Translations under genes and position numbers: made by a program
Notes under the pieces: model-generated
Database searches by the model: none
Told to the model about the DNA's origin: nothing
The model's input: only the letters and a program-made list of their open reading frames with translations
Origin: Streptomyces seoulensis
GTDB taxonomy: Bacteria > Actinomycetota > Actinomycetes > Streptomycetales > Streptomycetaceae
NCBI GenBank assembly: GCA_013364255.1
Contig: CP054936.1
Coordinates: forward strand, 6,156,353 to 6,220,352
Length of the DNA stretch: 64,000 bases
Reading direction: 5' to 3'
Shown here: piece by piece, positions 51,468-59,064 of the stretch
Numbering within the stretch: the stretch's first letter is position 1
Layout: each line of letters begins with the position of its first letter

Positions 51468-52871
51468 ATGAGCCAGACCCCGGACAGCGCCGTCCGCACG
51501 TACATCGAGCAGCACCGCAGCGCCTTCCTCGACGACCTCGCCGAGTGGCTCCGCATCCCCTCCGTGTCGGCCCAGCCCGACCACGCGCCCGACGTACAGC
51601 GCAGCGCCGACTGGCTCGCCGCCAAACTCCTGGAGACCGGCTTCCCGACCGTCGAGGTCTGGCCGACGCCCGGCGCCCCGGCCGTCTTCGCGCACTGGCC
51701 GGCCGAGGACCCGCACGCCCCGACCGTCCTCGTCTACGGCCACCACGACGTGCAGCCGGCCGCCCGCGAGGACGGCTGGGACAGCGAGCCCTTCGCACCC
51801 GAGGTGCGCGACGGCCGCCTCTACGCGCGCGGCGCGGCGGACGACAAGGGCCAGGTGTTCTTCCACACACTCGGCGTCCGCGCCCATCTCGCCGCCACCG
51901 GGCGCACCGCCCCGGCCGTCCACCTCAAGCTGCTGATCGAGGGCGAGGAGGAGTCCGGCTCCCCGCACTTCCGCGCGCTGGTGGAGAGCCGCGCCGACCG
52001 GCTCGCCGCCGACGCGGTGGTCGTCTCGGACACCGGCATGTGGTCCGAGGACACCCCGACGGTGTGCACCGGGATGCGCGGCCTCGCCGAGTGCGAGATC
52101 CGGCTGTACGGCCCCGACCAGGACATCCACTCCGGTTCCTTCGGCGGCGCCGTGCCCAACCCGGCCACCGCCGCCGCCCGCCTGGTCGCCGCCCTGCACG
52201 ACGAGCACGCGCGCGTGGCCGTCCCCGGCTTCTACGACGGCGTGGTGGAGCTGACCGACCGCGAGCGCGAGCTCTTCGCCGCGCTGCCCTTCGACGAGGC
52301 CCGCTGGCTGCGCACCGCCAAGTCGTACGCCGCCCACGGCGAGGCCGGGCACACCACCCTGGAACGCGTCTGGGCCCGCCCCACCGCCGAGGTCAACGGC
52401 ATCGGCGGCGGCTACCAGGGCCCCGGCAGCAAGACGATCATCCCGGCCTCGGCGATGGTCAAGCTGTCCTTCCGGCTGGTCGCGGGCCAGGACCCCGATC
52501 ACATCGAGAAGGCCGTCCGCGCCTGGGTGGACGAGCAGGTGCCCGACGGAATCCGGCACGAGACGGTGTTCGCCGCCGCCACCCGCCCGTGCCTGACCCC
52601 GCTGGACCACCCGGCCCTGCGGTCCGTCGCCCGCGCCATGGGCCGCGCCTTCGGCACACCGGTCCTCTTCACCCGCGAGGGCGGCTCGGGCCCGGCCGCC
52701 GACCTCCAGGAGGTCCTGGGCGCACCCGTCCTCTTCCTGGGCATCTCCGTCCCCTCCGACGGCTGGCACGCCCCGAACGAGAAGGTCGGGCTCGACCTGC
52801 TGTTCAAGGGCGTCGAGACCAGCGCGTACCTGTGGGGCGACCTCGCCGAGCACTGGCGCGAGGCGTCCTGA
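51468..52871 (+). CDS. M20-family dipeptidase/peptidase
   Basis: 467-residue cytosolic di-zinc peptidase. Metal and catalytic motifs are visible: GHHDVQ (His ~92), ARGAADDKGQ (bridging Asp ~125), IEGEEESGS (catalytic Glu pair), DTGMWSED and the late HAPNE. The dimerisation lid (~190-360) is present. It is close to the CndP/DapE-like dipeptidases that hydrolyse Xaa-Xaa or beta-Ala dipeptides. ATG at 51468, 48 bases after adnB; may be co-transcribed but is functionally unrelated. Confidence 0.9.
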   Translation: MSQTPDSAVRTYIEQHRSAFLDDLAEWLRIPSVSAQPDHAPDVQRSADWLAAKLLETGFPTVEVWPTPGAPAVFAHWPAEDPHAPTVLVYGHHDVQPAAREDGWDSEPFAPEVRDGRLYARGAADDKGQVFFHTLGVRAHLAATGRTAPAVHLKLLIEGEEESGSPHFRALVESRADRLAADAVVVSDTGMWSEDTPTVCTGMRGLAECEIRLYGPDQDIHSGSFGGAVPNPATAAARLVAALHDEHARVAVPGFYDGVVELTDRERELFAALPFDEARWLRTAKSYAAHGEAGHTTLERVWARPTAEVNGIGGGYQGPGSKTIIPASAMVKLSFRLVAGQDPDHIEKAVRAWVDEQVPDGIRHETVFAAATRPCLTPLDHPALRSVARAMGRAFGTPVLFTREGGSGPAADLQEVLGAPVLFLGISVPSDGWHAPNEKVGLDLLFKGVETSAYLWGDLAEHWREAS

Positions 52872-53064
52872 GGGACGGCCGCCGCCCGGGGCCCCGCCCC
52901 GCACGGGCACCCCGCCCATGCGGAGCACATCGCCCGTGCGGAGCACACTGAAAAGGCCGCCGCGCCCCCGCCGGGCGCCGCCGGACCGATCGCCTCCCGC
53001 CCTACGTCCCGCCGAACCGCCGCCGAACACCACCGTTGCCGTACTGGGGGAGTTGGAAGCACCC

Positions 53065-54009
53065 GTGACCACCTGGACCGACCACACCACCGACCGCCCC
53101 ATCTCGCTCACCGCGCCCAGCGGCGTCGACCGGGCCGCCCACCACCGGCTCGACGAGGCCTGGCTCGCCGCGGCCTGGAGCCACCCCTCGACCCGCTGCT
53201 TCGTGGTCTCCGGCGGCCAGGTGCTCATCGACGAGACGCCCGACGGCCGCACCGAGCTCGTCATGACGCCCTCCTTCGAGGCCCCGCTCACCGAGGCGCA
53301 CCGCTACTTCCTGGGCACGGACGAGGACGGCGTCAGCTACTTCGCGCTCCAGAAGGACTCGCTGCCCGGCCGTATGGACCAGTCCGCCCGCGCGGCCGGC
53401 CTGCGCGAGGCGGGTCTGCTGCTGTCGCCGCGCGACGCCGGCCTGATGGTGCACGCGGTGGCCCTGGAGAACTGGCAGCGCCTGCACCGCTTCTGCTCCC
53501 GCTGCGGCGAGCGCACCATGATCGCCGCCGCCGGTCACATCCGCCGCTGCGCGGCCTGCGGCGCCGAGCACTACCCGCGCACCGACCCCGCGGTGATCAT
53601 GGCCGTCACCGACGACGAGGACCGCATCCTCCTCGGCCGCCAGGTGCACTGGCCCGAGGGCCGCTTCTCCACGCTGGCCGGCTTCGTCGAGCCCGGCGAG
53701 TCCATCGAGGCGTCGGTGCGCCGCGAGGTGCAGGAGGAGGTCGGCATCGCCGTCGGCCGGGTGGAGTACGTGGCCAGCCAGCCCTGGCCGTTCCCCTCCA
53801 GCCTGATGCTGGGCTTCATGGCGCACGCCACGTCGACGGAGATCGACGTCGACGGGGACGAGATCCACGAGGCCCGCTGGTTCTCCCGCGAGGAGCTGCG
53901 GGCGGCCTTCGAGTCCGGCGAGGTCCTGCCGCCCTACGGCATCTCCATCGCGGCCCGGCTGATCGAACTGTGGTACGGCAAGCCGCTGCCGACCCGGGGC
54001 TTCGTCTGA
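53065..54009 (+). CDS. nudC: NAD(H) pyrophosphatase NudC
   Basis: 314-residue Nudix hydrolase that cleaves NADH to NMNH and AMP and decaps NAD-capped RNA in relatives. A four-Cys zinc ribbon is visible (FCSRCG ~143-148; CAACG ~161-165). The Nudix box GFVEPGESIEASVRREVQEE (~207-226) is complete, and the NudC tail motif SQPWPFPSSLMLGF follows it. GTG at 53065 has GGAAG six bases upstream. In mycobacteria nudC neighbours adnAB and uvrD2 in the same way. It converges with the remains of mrx1 across a strong terminator. Confidence 0.93.
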   Translation: MTTWTDHTTDRPISLTAPSGVDRAAHHRLDEAWLAAAWSHPSTRCFVVSGGQVLIDETPDGRTELVMTPSFEAPLTEAHRYFLGTDEDGVSYFALQKDSLPGRMDQSARAAGLREAGLLLSPRDAGLMVHAVALENWQRLHRFCSRCGERTMIAAAGHIRRCAACGAEHYPRTDPAVIMAVTDDEDRILLGRQVHWPEGRFSTLAGFVEPGESIEASVRREVQEEVGIAVGRVEYVASQPWPFPSSLMLGFMAHATSTEIDVDGDEIHEARWFSREELRAAFESGEVLPPYGISIAARLIELWYGKPLPTRGFV

Positions 54010-54030
54010 GCGCACGCGAGCGCGCGAGCA

Positions 54031-54073
54031 ACGAGAAGGCGGCCTCCGACATCGTCGGGGGCCGCCTTCTCGT
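54031..54073. terminator. Bidirectional terminator between nudC and the original mrx1 3' end
   Basis: ACGAGAAGGCGGCC (54031-54044) pairs perfectly with 54060-54073. It would have terminated both nudC and the leftward mrx1 before the element inserted. Confidence 0.88.
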
Positions 54074-54127
54074 GAGGCCGGCGCGGGGCCGCGAGCCGCC
54101 CGGGAACCGAGCGGCGGGCGATCGCCC

Positions 54128-54213
54128 TCAGACGCCGATCTTCTGCTTGACCTGCGCCAGCGAGGGGTTCGTCAGCGTCGAACCGTCCTCGAAGAGCACG
54201 GTCGGCACGGTCT
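54128..54213 (-). pseudogene. mrx1: Displaced native 3' end of mrx1 (27 codons)
   Basis: Reading leftward from the element junction: TVPTVLFEDGSTLTNPSLAQ, then VKQKIGV and TGA. This is the natural C-terminus of mycoredoxin, cut from its first ~57 codons by the inserted element. The intact, repaired gene is at 61304-61558 with a substituted C-terminus sharing TVPTV and TNPSLAQVKQ. Confidence 0.88.
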
Positions 54214-54225
54214 ATAGACTTCCCT
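54200..54225. other. Left attachment junction (attL) of the integrative element
   Basis: Host mrx1 homology ends at about 54213. The identical core shared with the right junction is GTCT (54210-54213; AGAC in mrx1 sense), within GGCACGGTCT here and GGAACCGTCT on the right. A short core is expected for a large serine integrase. Confidence 0.75.
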
Positions 54226-54275
54226 CCTGATGAGGGCGGCCAGTCACGGCTGCCCCATGTCCGGGAGGGGAGACC

Positions 54276-55931
54276 GTGGACAAGAAGCCCAGGGCTCTTG
54301 GCGTGATCCGTCTGTCTGTCGGCAACGAGAACCAGACGGGGGAGGAGACGCAGCGAACCCGTATCGCCAAGCGGGTGGACGCGGAGGAGATGGAACTCGT
54401 CGACTTCGCCGTCGACATCGACGTGTCGGCGTCCATCTCGCCCTGGATGCGGCCGTCCCTGGGGGACTGGCTCAACAACAAGCGGGACCAGTTCGACCAC
54501 ATCGTCATCCTGAAGATCGACCGCATCGCACGGTCGGTCCGTCACCTCTCGGACGTCATCGAGTGGTGCGAGGCGAACGGCAAGGGGCTCATCTCCTGCG
54601 AGGAGGGGTTCGACCTCTCCAAGCCTTGGGGCAAGACGATCGCCAAGATCTTGGCCGTGGTCGCCGAGGCCGAGCTGGACGCCATCAAGGCCCGCAACAA
54701 GGCTTCCCGCGAGACCATGCGGCGGACTGGACGCTGGCCCGGTGGTCTCGTTCCGTTCGGTCGCAGAGCGGTCAAGGGAGACGACGGCTTCACTCTGGAA
54801 CTGGACCCGGAATACGGCCCCGTCCTCGTCGAGATGATCCGCCGGTTCATCGAGAAGCCGAGCTTCTCGGCTGTGGCCGACTGGCTCAACGACAAGGGCG
54901 TGCCCACGGCCCAGGACATCGCTCGCATCCGTGCCGCGACGGGGGAGAGCACGACTCGACTGGCTGCCCCAAAGCCACGCGGCAGTCGATGGACGGCGAC
55001 CACCGTCCAGGCTGTGCTCACTAGCCGTTCTCTCCTCGGGGAGTACATCCGTGCCAATGGCACGGTGGTGCGCAACGACGACGGCACGCCCGTCATGCGG
55101 TCGGAACCAGTGTTGAACGAGGAGGAGTGGGCGACCCTGTCGGAGGCCGTCACCTCGGTCAAGTACAAGAAGCAGAAGGGCTCGACCTCCCCGACGGTGG
55201 GCATCTCGTTCTGTATGTCGTGCGGCAGTCCGATCTACTACGTCAAGGGCGACCCGGCCAAGGGCAAGCGCGACCGGTACCGCTGCCACGGCAACAAGAG
55301 CAAGGGCGTCAAGGCGTGTCCGAAGCAGACCTTCTTGGCTGACGACCTCTACCCGTGGCTGGAGTCGACGCTCCTGGGGGAGATCGGGCACCTGGAGCGG
55401 ATGGAGTCCAGCACCACCATCGACGACAGCCGCGCGGCGAAGCTGGCCGTCATCGACGGCAAGATGAACCAGCTTCTCAAGGAGCTACAGGAGGGCGAGA
55501 TCAGCGCCGTCGTGTACTCCTCGCGCGTCGCTGAACTTGCGCGGGATCGGGAAAAGGTCACGAGCCAGGACGGGCCAAAACCGGTGACGGTGTGGGCCGG
55601 TACGGGCGAGAGCTACGCCGAGTGGTGGCAGCGATCCAGCGTGGACGAACGGCGCGAGTTCCTGAAGAAACACGAGGTAAAGGCGTACTTCCGGACTGAC
55701 GTATTGGCCATTGATCCGGGAGACCTGATCGACAACCTTCGGATGCAGGGCACGCGCCGGGTCGATGTCCACACCGCGCCGTCCCAGATCGTGGAGCCGC
55801 TCGAAGCGATCGTTCTCCCCGGAGGAACGCCGGTGGCGAAGCCGCCGACGCTTACCGGCGCGGGTTCCGAGATCGTCAGAAGCTGGGAGGACTTCGAGAT
55901 GCGCCGCCGCGTAGCCACAGACGGGCGCTGA
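54276..55931 (+). CDS. Large serine integrase
   Basis: 551-residue site-specific recombinase. The N-terminal resolvase domain has the catalytic Ser14 in VIRLSVGNENQTGEETQ and the DRIARSVRHLSDV helix. The recombinase domain follows (~150-300), then a zinc ribbon (FCMSCGSPIYY...YRCHG...KACPKQ, ~308-350) and a coiled-coil segment (~385-430). This layout is that of phiC31-like integrases, which join attP and attB without host factors. GTG at 54276 follows GGGAGGGGAG. It lies 62 bases from the left junction, the usual place for the integrase of such an element. Confidence 0.93.
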   Translation: MDKKPRALGVIRLSVGNENQTGEETQRTRIAKRVDAEEMELVDFAVDIDVSASISPWMRPSLGDWLNNKRDQFDHIVILKIDRIARSVRHLSDVIEWCEANGKGLISCEEGFDLSKPWGKTIAKILAVVAEAELDAIKARNKASRETMRRTGRWPGGLVPFGRRAVKGDDGFTLELDPEYGPVLVEMIRRFIEKPSFSAVADWLNDKGVPTAQDIARIRAATGESTTRLAAPKPRGSRWTATTVQAVLTSRSLLGEYIRANGTVVRNDDGTPVMRSEPVLNEEEWATLSEAVTSVKYKKQKGSTSPTVGISFCMSCGSPIYYVKGDPAKGKRDRYRCHGNKSKGVKACPKQTFLADDLYPWLESTLLGEIGHLERMESSTTIDDSRAAKLAVIDGKMNQLLKELQEGEISAVVYSSRVAELARDREKVTSQDGPKPVTVWAGTGESYAEWWQRSSVDERREFLKKHEVKAYFRTDVLAIDPGDLIDNLRMQGTRRVDVHTAPSQIVEPLEAIVLPGGTPVAKPPTLTGAGSEIVRSWEDFEMRRRVATDGR

Positions 55932-55943
55932 GCGGTCTTACAG

Positions 55944-55978
55944 CCCCCGGTCCGGGTATCTCCTGGGTCGGGGGTTTC
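55944..55978 (+). terminator. Intrinsic terminator after the integrase gene
   Basis: Stem CCCCCG (55944-55949) with CGGGGG (55969-55974), extended imperfectly inward, is followed by TTTCTC. It ends integrase transcription. Confidence 0.7.
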
Positions 55979-56219
55979 TCGTGCCGCGAGGGCCCTGTGG
56001 TAGGCCGTTGACCTGGGCGGCTGTACGATGCCTGGCAGGTCGCCGCCGTCACTCCCGACCGCACGAGACCGAGTCCGGGCCGCAAGCCTGGGCGACCACC
56101 TGTGAAGCGCCGTGCTCACCGCACGGCCACCCCCGCGAAGAAAGGGAGGCACATGTCCCGCCGTCCGGCGGGGGTCACTGGCGCACCCGTGTGCGCCGCA
56201 CAGGAAGGAGCCACAGTCT

Positions 56220-56582
56220 GTGGCTATCAGCTTCGGTCATGGCCGCCCGTGGGGCGGCGTCTCCCAGCACGAGTACCGGCGCATGGCCCAGAACGCCGGC
56301 CACCCGCTCGCCTACCGCGTGCACTTCGCCGCCATCGGCTGGGCGGACAGGCAGGGACACGCGGCCTTCGAACCGGGTCGCCTCGCGACGCTGCTCGGCA
56401 AGAACGGCAACCGGCTCTCCGACCAGAGCACGCGCAACGCGATAGGGCGGGCCAAGGATCTCCACCTTGTCTCGCCCCGCTCCGGGGCGGCATGCCTGGT
56501 GCTTCCACCTCACCTGTTCCAGAAGGCCAAGGGCGCTCCCGTTCCATGCCGTGTCCACCAGGACCGCACGCCCCGCGTGTAG
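56220..56582 (+). CDS. Small winged-helix-like DNA-binding protein of the element
   Basis: 120 residues from GTG 56220, with AGGAAGGAG 8 bases upstream. Helices around YRRMAQNAGHPLAYRVHFAA, FEPGRLATLLGKNG and STRNAIGRAKDLHLVS, then a short strand (ACLVLPPHLF), look like a winged-helix fold of the plasmid-replication or phage-regulator type. Similar small proteins are, to my knowledge, common in Streptomyces integrative elements. A second start at 56154 in another frame has a good ribosome site, but its product is compositionally unlike a protein. It sits immediately upstream of the hairpin array. Confidence 0.6.
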   Translation: MAISFGHGRPWGGVSQHEYRRMAQNAGHPLAYRVHFAAIGWADRQGHAAFEPGRLATLLGKNGNRLSDQSTRNAIGRAKDLHLVSPRSGAACLVLPPHLFQKAKGAPVPCRVHQDRTPRV

Positions 56583-56669
56583 TCAGAGCACGTCCGGCGT
56601 GTGCCGTTACGCGCACTGAACTGCGGAAACCTTCGCGTCCTCTCTTCTCTATTTGGAGTAAGTCCAGTG

Positions 56670-56960
56670 CGGCCCCCTCCGGGGCCGACACAGGAAAGAC
56701 ACGTCGACCAACGGCAAGGGCAAGCCGGGGGCGCGGCAGCGCCCCACCTGCGCAAGTCGTAGCGGTGGAAAAGTCTCTAGGGAGAGGCGGCTCCGCCGCC
56801 ACAGAGTGAAGTCACTTCGACCGCGCGGCCCCGCAGGGGCCGACATCAGGAAGACCAGAAAGCTACTCAGGTGGGGCGCTGCCGCGCCCCCGAAGAGCGA
56901 AGCCACAGGGCAAGGCGCTTCCTAATGGGGGCCGCTACGCGGTCACAGGGTGAGGCGCAT
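56670..56960. repeat. Array of six short hairpins each followed by a purine-rich tag
   Basis: Stem-loops at 56670-56687, 56728-56745, 56786-56800, 56826-56842, 56873-56890 and 56930-56944. Stems are 5-7 bp with 3-5-base loops. Five of the six are followed directly by a ~15-base tag near the consensus ACANAGNGAAGNCAC. The stems at 56728 and 56873 are exact reverse complements of each other. The array occupies the start of an 800-base region poor in clear genes. Confidence 0.75.
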
Positions 56961-57306
56961 GCGCCGCGCCTCGAAAGGCTTCACTCTTGTGCGGGCTTCC
57001 GTCGCCGGCTACAGCCTCACCGCTGCCCTGGCCTGCGGGTTTCCTCTTGCGCTTCTCCTTGTCGTCGCTCTGGCGACCCTTGGAACCGTGGCAGATTCCG
57101 AGCCGCCAAGACACGGCGGTCGAGCAAGCACTGCTCGGGGGGTCATACCCCACCCCTTCGCCGTCGCTCCTCCCTCCGCTGACGCGCCCACCTCCACCGC
57201 TGCGCCCCGCACGGACACCCATCAGGACAACCGGTCGAAGTGTCGCGTAAACGGTCGGTTGCGCGACAGTATGCCGCGCTTCGGCGCATGTCCGATTCGC
57301 CCTTGA
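56959..57306 (+). CDS. Possible small single-pass membrane protein
   Basis: 115 codons from ATG 56959 (GGGTGAGG directly upstream). One strong hydrophobic segment at ~18-44 (SLTAALACGFPLALLLVVAL) is followed by a Pro/Ser/Thr-rich tail. Third-position bias is weaker than in host genes and no relative is recognised. It could be a spread/transfer-type membrane protein, or a chance ORF in a structured region. Confidence 0.3.
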   Translation: MRRASKGFTLVRASVAGYSLTAALACGFPLALLLVVALATLGTVADSEPPRHGGRASTARGVIPHPFAVAPPSADAPTSTAAPRTDTHQDNRSKCRVNGRLRDSMPRFGACPIRP

Positions 57307-57377
57307 CTCGCTGTCGCGTAACTCGTCGCAAAAGATCTCCCCTTCGCCTGGCTTTCGCGACACGTATGTGCGACAGT
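57241..57377. promoter_or_regulatory. TGTCGCG inverted-repeat cluster upstream of the second recombinase gene
   Basis: TGTCGCG at 57241 and 57312 (each followed by TAA), and the inverse CGCGACA at 57262 and 57356 and GCGACAG at 57370, occur just before the ATG at 57385. Related TGTCGCATAA stands at 60712 upstream of the regulator operon. The pattern suggests a shared operator. Confidence 0.6.
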
Positions 57378-57384
57378 CCCGATC

Positions 57385-58218
57385 ATGACCACGAACACCC
57401 CGGCCGATCAGGTCGAGCGTCACGGCTGCCCCAAGTGCCAGGCCCCCGCAGGAAGCCCCTGCCGTACCGGCGCGGGCAAGGTGGCAGCCAGCTACCACAC
57501 GGGACGCTTCGCCCTCGTGCCCGCCTTGAAGGCGGAACTCACCGTGAAGACCCCGGCCGACCGCAACCCCGGCAAGCGATGGACGCAAGGCGCCTCCGTC
57601 CCACAGGTGCCCGACGCCGTACCGGGTGCGGCGATCCGGCTCGGGTATGCCCGCACCTCGACCGCCAGTCAGGAACTCCAGTCCCAGTTGGACGCCCTTG
57701 CCCGGGCGCAGTGCACGCGGGTGTTCTCGGAGAAGATCAGTAGCCGGGTGAAGGAGCGGCTGGAACTGGAGAAGGCCCTCGCCCTGGCGCGGGAAATCAA
57801 GCAGGCCGCGCCCGGACAACCGGTCATCCTGACCGTGCTGGAGATGAAGCGCCTTGCCCGCAGCGCGGCCGAGCTGATGACTCTGTCGTCCACCCTCCAG
57901 GCAGACGGCATCCAACTCGAACTCCTCTCCGGTCCCCTCCAGGGGGTGTACGACCCGAACGGGGCAGGAGCCATCGTCTTCGCCGTCCTTGCCGTCAGTG
58001 CGGAGGTGGAGCGGGAAGGCATCCGGGAGAAGACCATGGAGGGACTTGAAGCTGCGGCCCGCAAGGGCAACGTGGGCGGACGCCCGTCCGTCATGGACGA
58101 CGACAAGCTAGCCGTGGCCCGTGCCCGGCACGCCAAGGGCGAGAGCGTCACAGCCATCGCCAAGGGCCTGGGAGTCCACCGGGCCACCCTGTACCGGCAT
58201 CTGGGAGAGAGCGCTTGA
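57385..58218 (+). CDS. Small serine recombinase with N-terminal phage-type zinc finger
   Basis: 277 residues. Residues ~10-45 are a zinc finger of the phage DNA-binding kind (GCPKCQAPAGSPCRTGAGK...H). Residues ~85-225 are a resolvase/invertase domain: LGYARTSTASQELQSQLDAL with the catalytic Ser in ARTST, LEMKRLARSAAELM and later GAIVFAVLAVSAEVERE. A C-terminal helix-turn-helix (VTAIAKGLGVHRATLYRHLG) completes it. Its size is that of a Tn3-type resolvase/invertase plus the added finger. It may resolve or invert element DNA, or serve as a second mobility enzyme. Confidence 0.88.
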   Translation: MTTNTPADQVERHGCPKCQAPAGSPCRTGAGKVAASYHTGRFALVPALKAELTVKTPADRNPGKRWTQGASVPQVPDAVPGAAIRLGYARTSTASQELQSQLDALARAQCTRVFSEKISSRVKERLELEKALALAREIKQAAPGQPVILTVLEMKRLARSAAELMTLSSTLQADGIQLELLSGPLQGVYDPNGAGAIVFAVLAVSAEVEREGIREKTMEGLEAAARKGNVGGRPSVMDDDKLAVARARHAKGESVTAIAKGLGVHRATLYRHLGESA

Positions 58219-58295
58219 GGCAGGCGCACAGCCGTTCTGGCAAGCCCCTGGCGTACGCGTCGGGGGCATCGTCATGTTCAGTCTCCGAAGCCGGG

Positions 58296-58340
58296 CCTGC
58301 CCCTCCCGTCTCGCGCCGCCACGATCACGGGAGGGGCAGG
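58296..58340. terminator. Bidirectional terminator between recombinase and DUF7848 genes
   Basis: A perfect 14-bp stem, CCTGCCCCTCCCGT (58296-58309) with 58327-58340, and a 17-base loop lie between convergent genes. Confidence 0.82.
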
Positions 58341-58349
58341 AACTTGGGA

Positions 58350-58571
58350 CTACTCGGCGCGCACCACCATCGCGAACGAGGTGCGTAGCCGACGGAACCC
58401 CTTGTGGTTGCTCCGGCCCGTGTGACTCATGCACTCCACGTCCACGGCCGCACTGTCCGTCGACGGCTGCGCCGACCACTTGCAGTGGAGGCACTCGGCC
58501 TCGAACGTCACGTCCGTATCCGGGTGCTCCGCGATCCGATGCCGCACGTACCGCAGGACGGAGCGGGTCAC
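58350..58571 (-). CDS. DUF7848-like small protein
   Basis: 73 residues starting MTRSVLRYVRHRIAEHPDTD and containing a Cys pair (ECLHCKWSA) plus Cys/His downstream (VECMSHTGRSNHKGF), which may bind zinc. This is a recurrent small protein of Streptomyces accessory regions. It is the last gene of the leftward group; its ATG overlaps the preceding stop by four bases. Function unknown. Confidence 0.75.
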   Translation of the reverse strand: MTRSVLRYVRHRIAEHPDTDVTFEAECLHCKWSAQPSTDSAAVDVECMSHTGRSNHKGFRRLRTSFAMVVRAE

Positions 58572-58792
58572 TGCGTGGCCTCCCGGACCCTCAGCGCCTC
58601 CGCCATCTGCTGGGCGACATCCGCGCGCACCATGCCCACATGTACGTAAGCCGTGCCCCTATGGGTGACGACCGGCCGAAACGCCCCCCAGGCGCTCTCT
58701 GAGACGCCGAGAGAGGCAAGGGCCGCCCGTAATGGCTGGGTCGCCGAGGCGGCCGTGCTGCGCCCGTCTCGCCACGTCCGCATGTCCGTCAC
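58568..58792 (-). CDS. Small hypothetical protein of the element
   Basis: 74 residues from GTG 58792, which overlaps the upstream stop (GTGA). The sequence (RTWRDGRSTAASATQPLRAA; AWGAFRPVVTHRGTAYVHVG; RADVAQQMAEALRV) looks like a short beta-hairpin and helix. The stop overlaps the next ATG. The double overlap strongly supports translation. No family recognised. Confidence 0.65.
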   Translation of the reverse strand: MTDMRTWRDGRSTAASATQPLRAALASLGVSESAWGAFRPVVTHRGTAYVHVGMVRADVAQQMAEALRVREATQ

Positions 58793-58992
58793 TCGGCACC
58801 GTGCTCTTCCCGCAGGTGTGTCCGGAGAGCGACGTTCGCGTCGGACACCTTGGAGTAGTCCCCGACCGATCGTGCGTTGGTTCGAGTCACCGCGATGCCG
58901 AGGCATTCGCCGCAACCTGCCGAAGGGTTCGGCTCCCCGGCCGGAGCCGTCAGGTGTACCGGTCCCGCCATTGTCGTCTTAGGCCTACTCAT
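58789..58992 (-). CDS. Small Cys-containing hypothetical protein of the element
   Basis: 67 residues from ATG 58992 with GGGAGG eight bases upstream. A CGEC motif (~29-32; SAGCGECLGIAV) and late His residues (RTHLREEHGAE) make a CxxC-HxxxxH zinc site possible. It begins the three-gene overlapping set that follows the regulator gene after 72 bases. Confidence 0.65.
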   Translation of the reverse strand: MSRPKTTMAGPVHLTAPAGEPNPSAGCGECLGIAVTRTNARSVGDYSKVSDANVALRTHLREEHGAE

Positions 58993-59064
58993 CCTGTACA
59001 GCCTCCCGACCGAATGTCCTGGGCGAGCAGCCAGTTTCATCCGACCGGCGGGAGAGATCCACTC

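Noticed and set aside
54140..54213. The left mrx1 fragment as a separate small gene
   Set aside because: It has no start codon or ribosome site; it matches the end of mrx1 and is explained by the insertion.
56102..56809. A 235-codon rightward frame with a good ribosome site at its ATG 56154
   Set aside because: It covers the 56220-56582 gene in another frame, is extremely Arg/Pro/Gly-rich and runs on through the hairpin array; it looks like a shadow held open by GC bias. A short peptide from 56154 cannot be excluded.
56670..56960. The hairpin array as a CRISPR
   Set aside because: Units differ in stem sequence, spacers are not of constant length and no cas gene is present.
56935..57915. Leftward 326-codon frame over the recombinase gene and its upstream region
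   Set aside because: It overlaps a catalytic-motif-bearing gene and shows no recognisable features or start signal.
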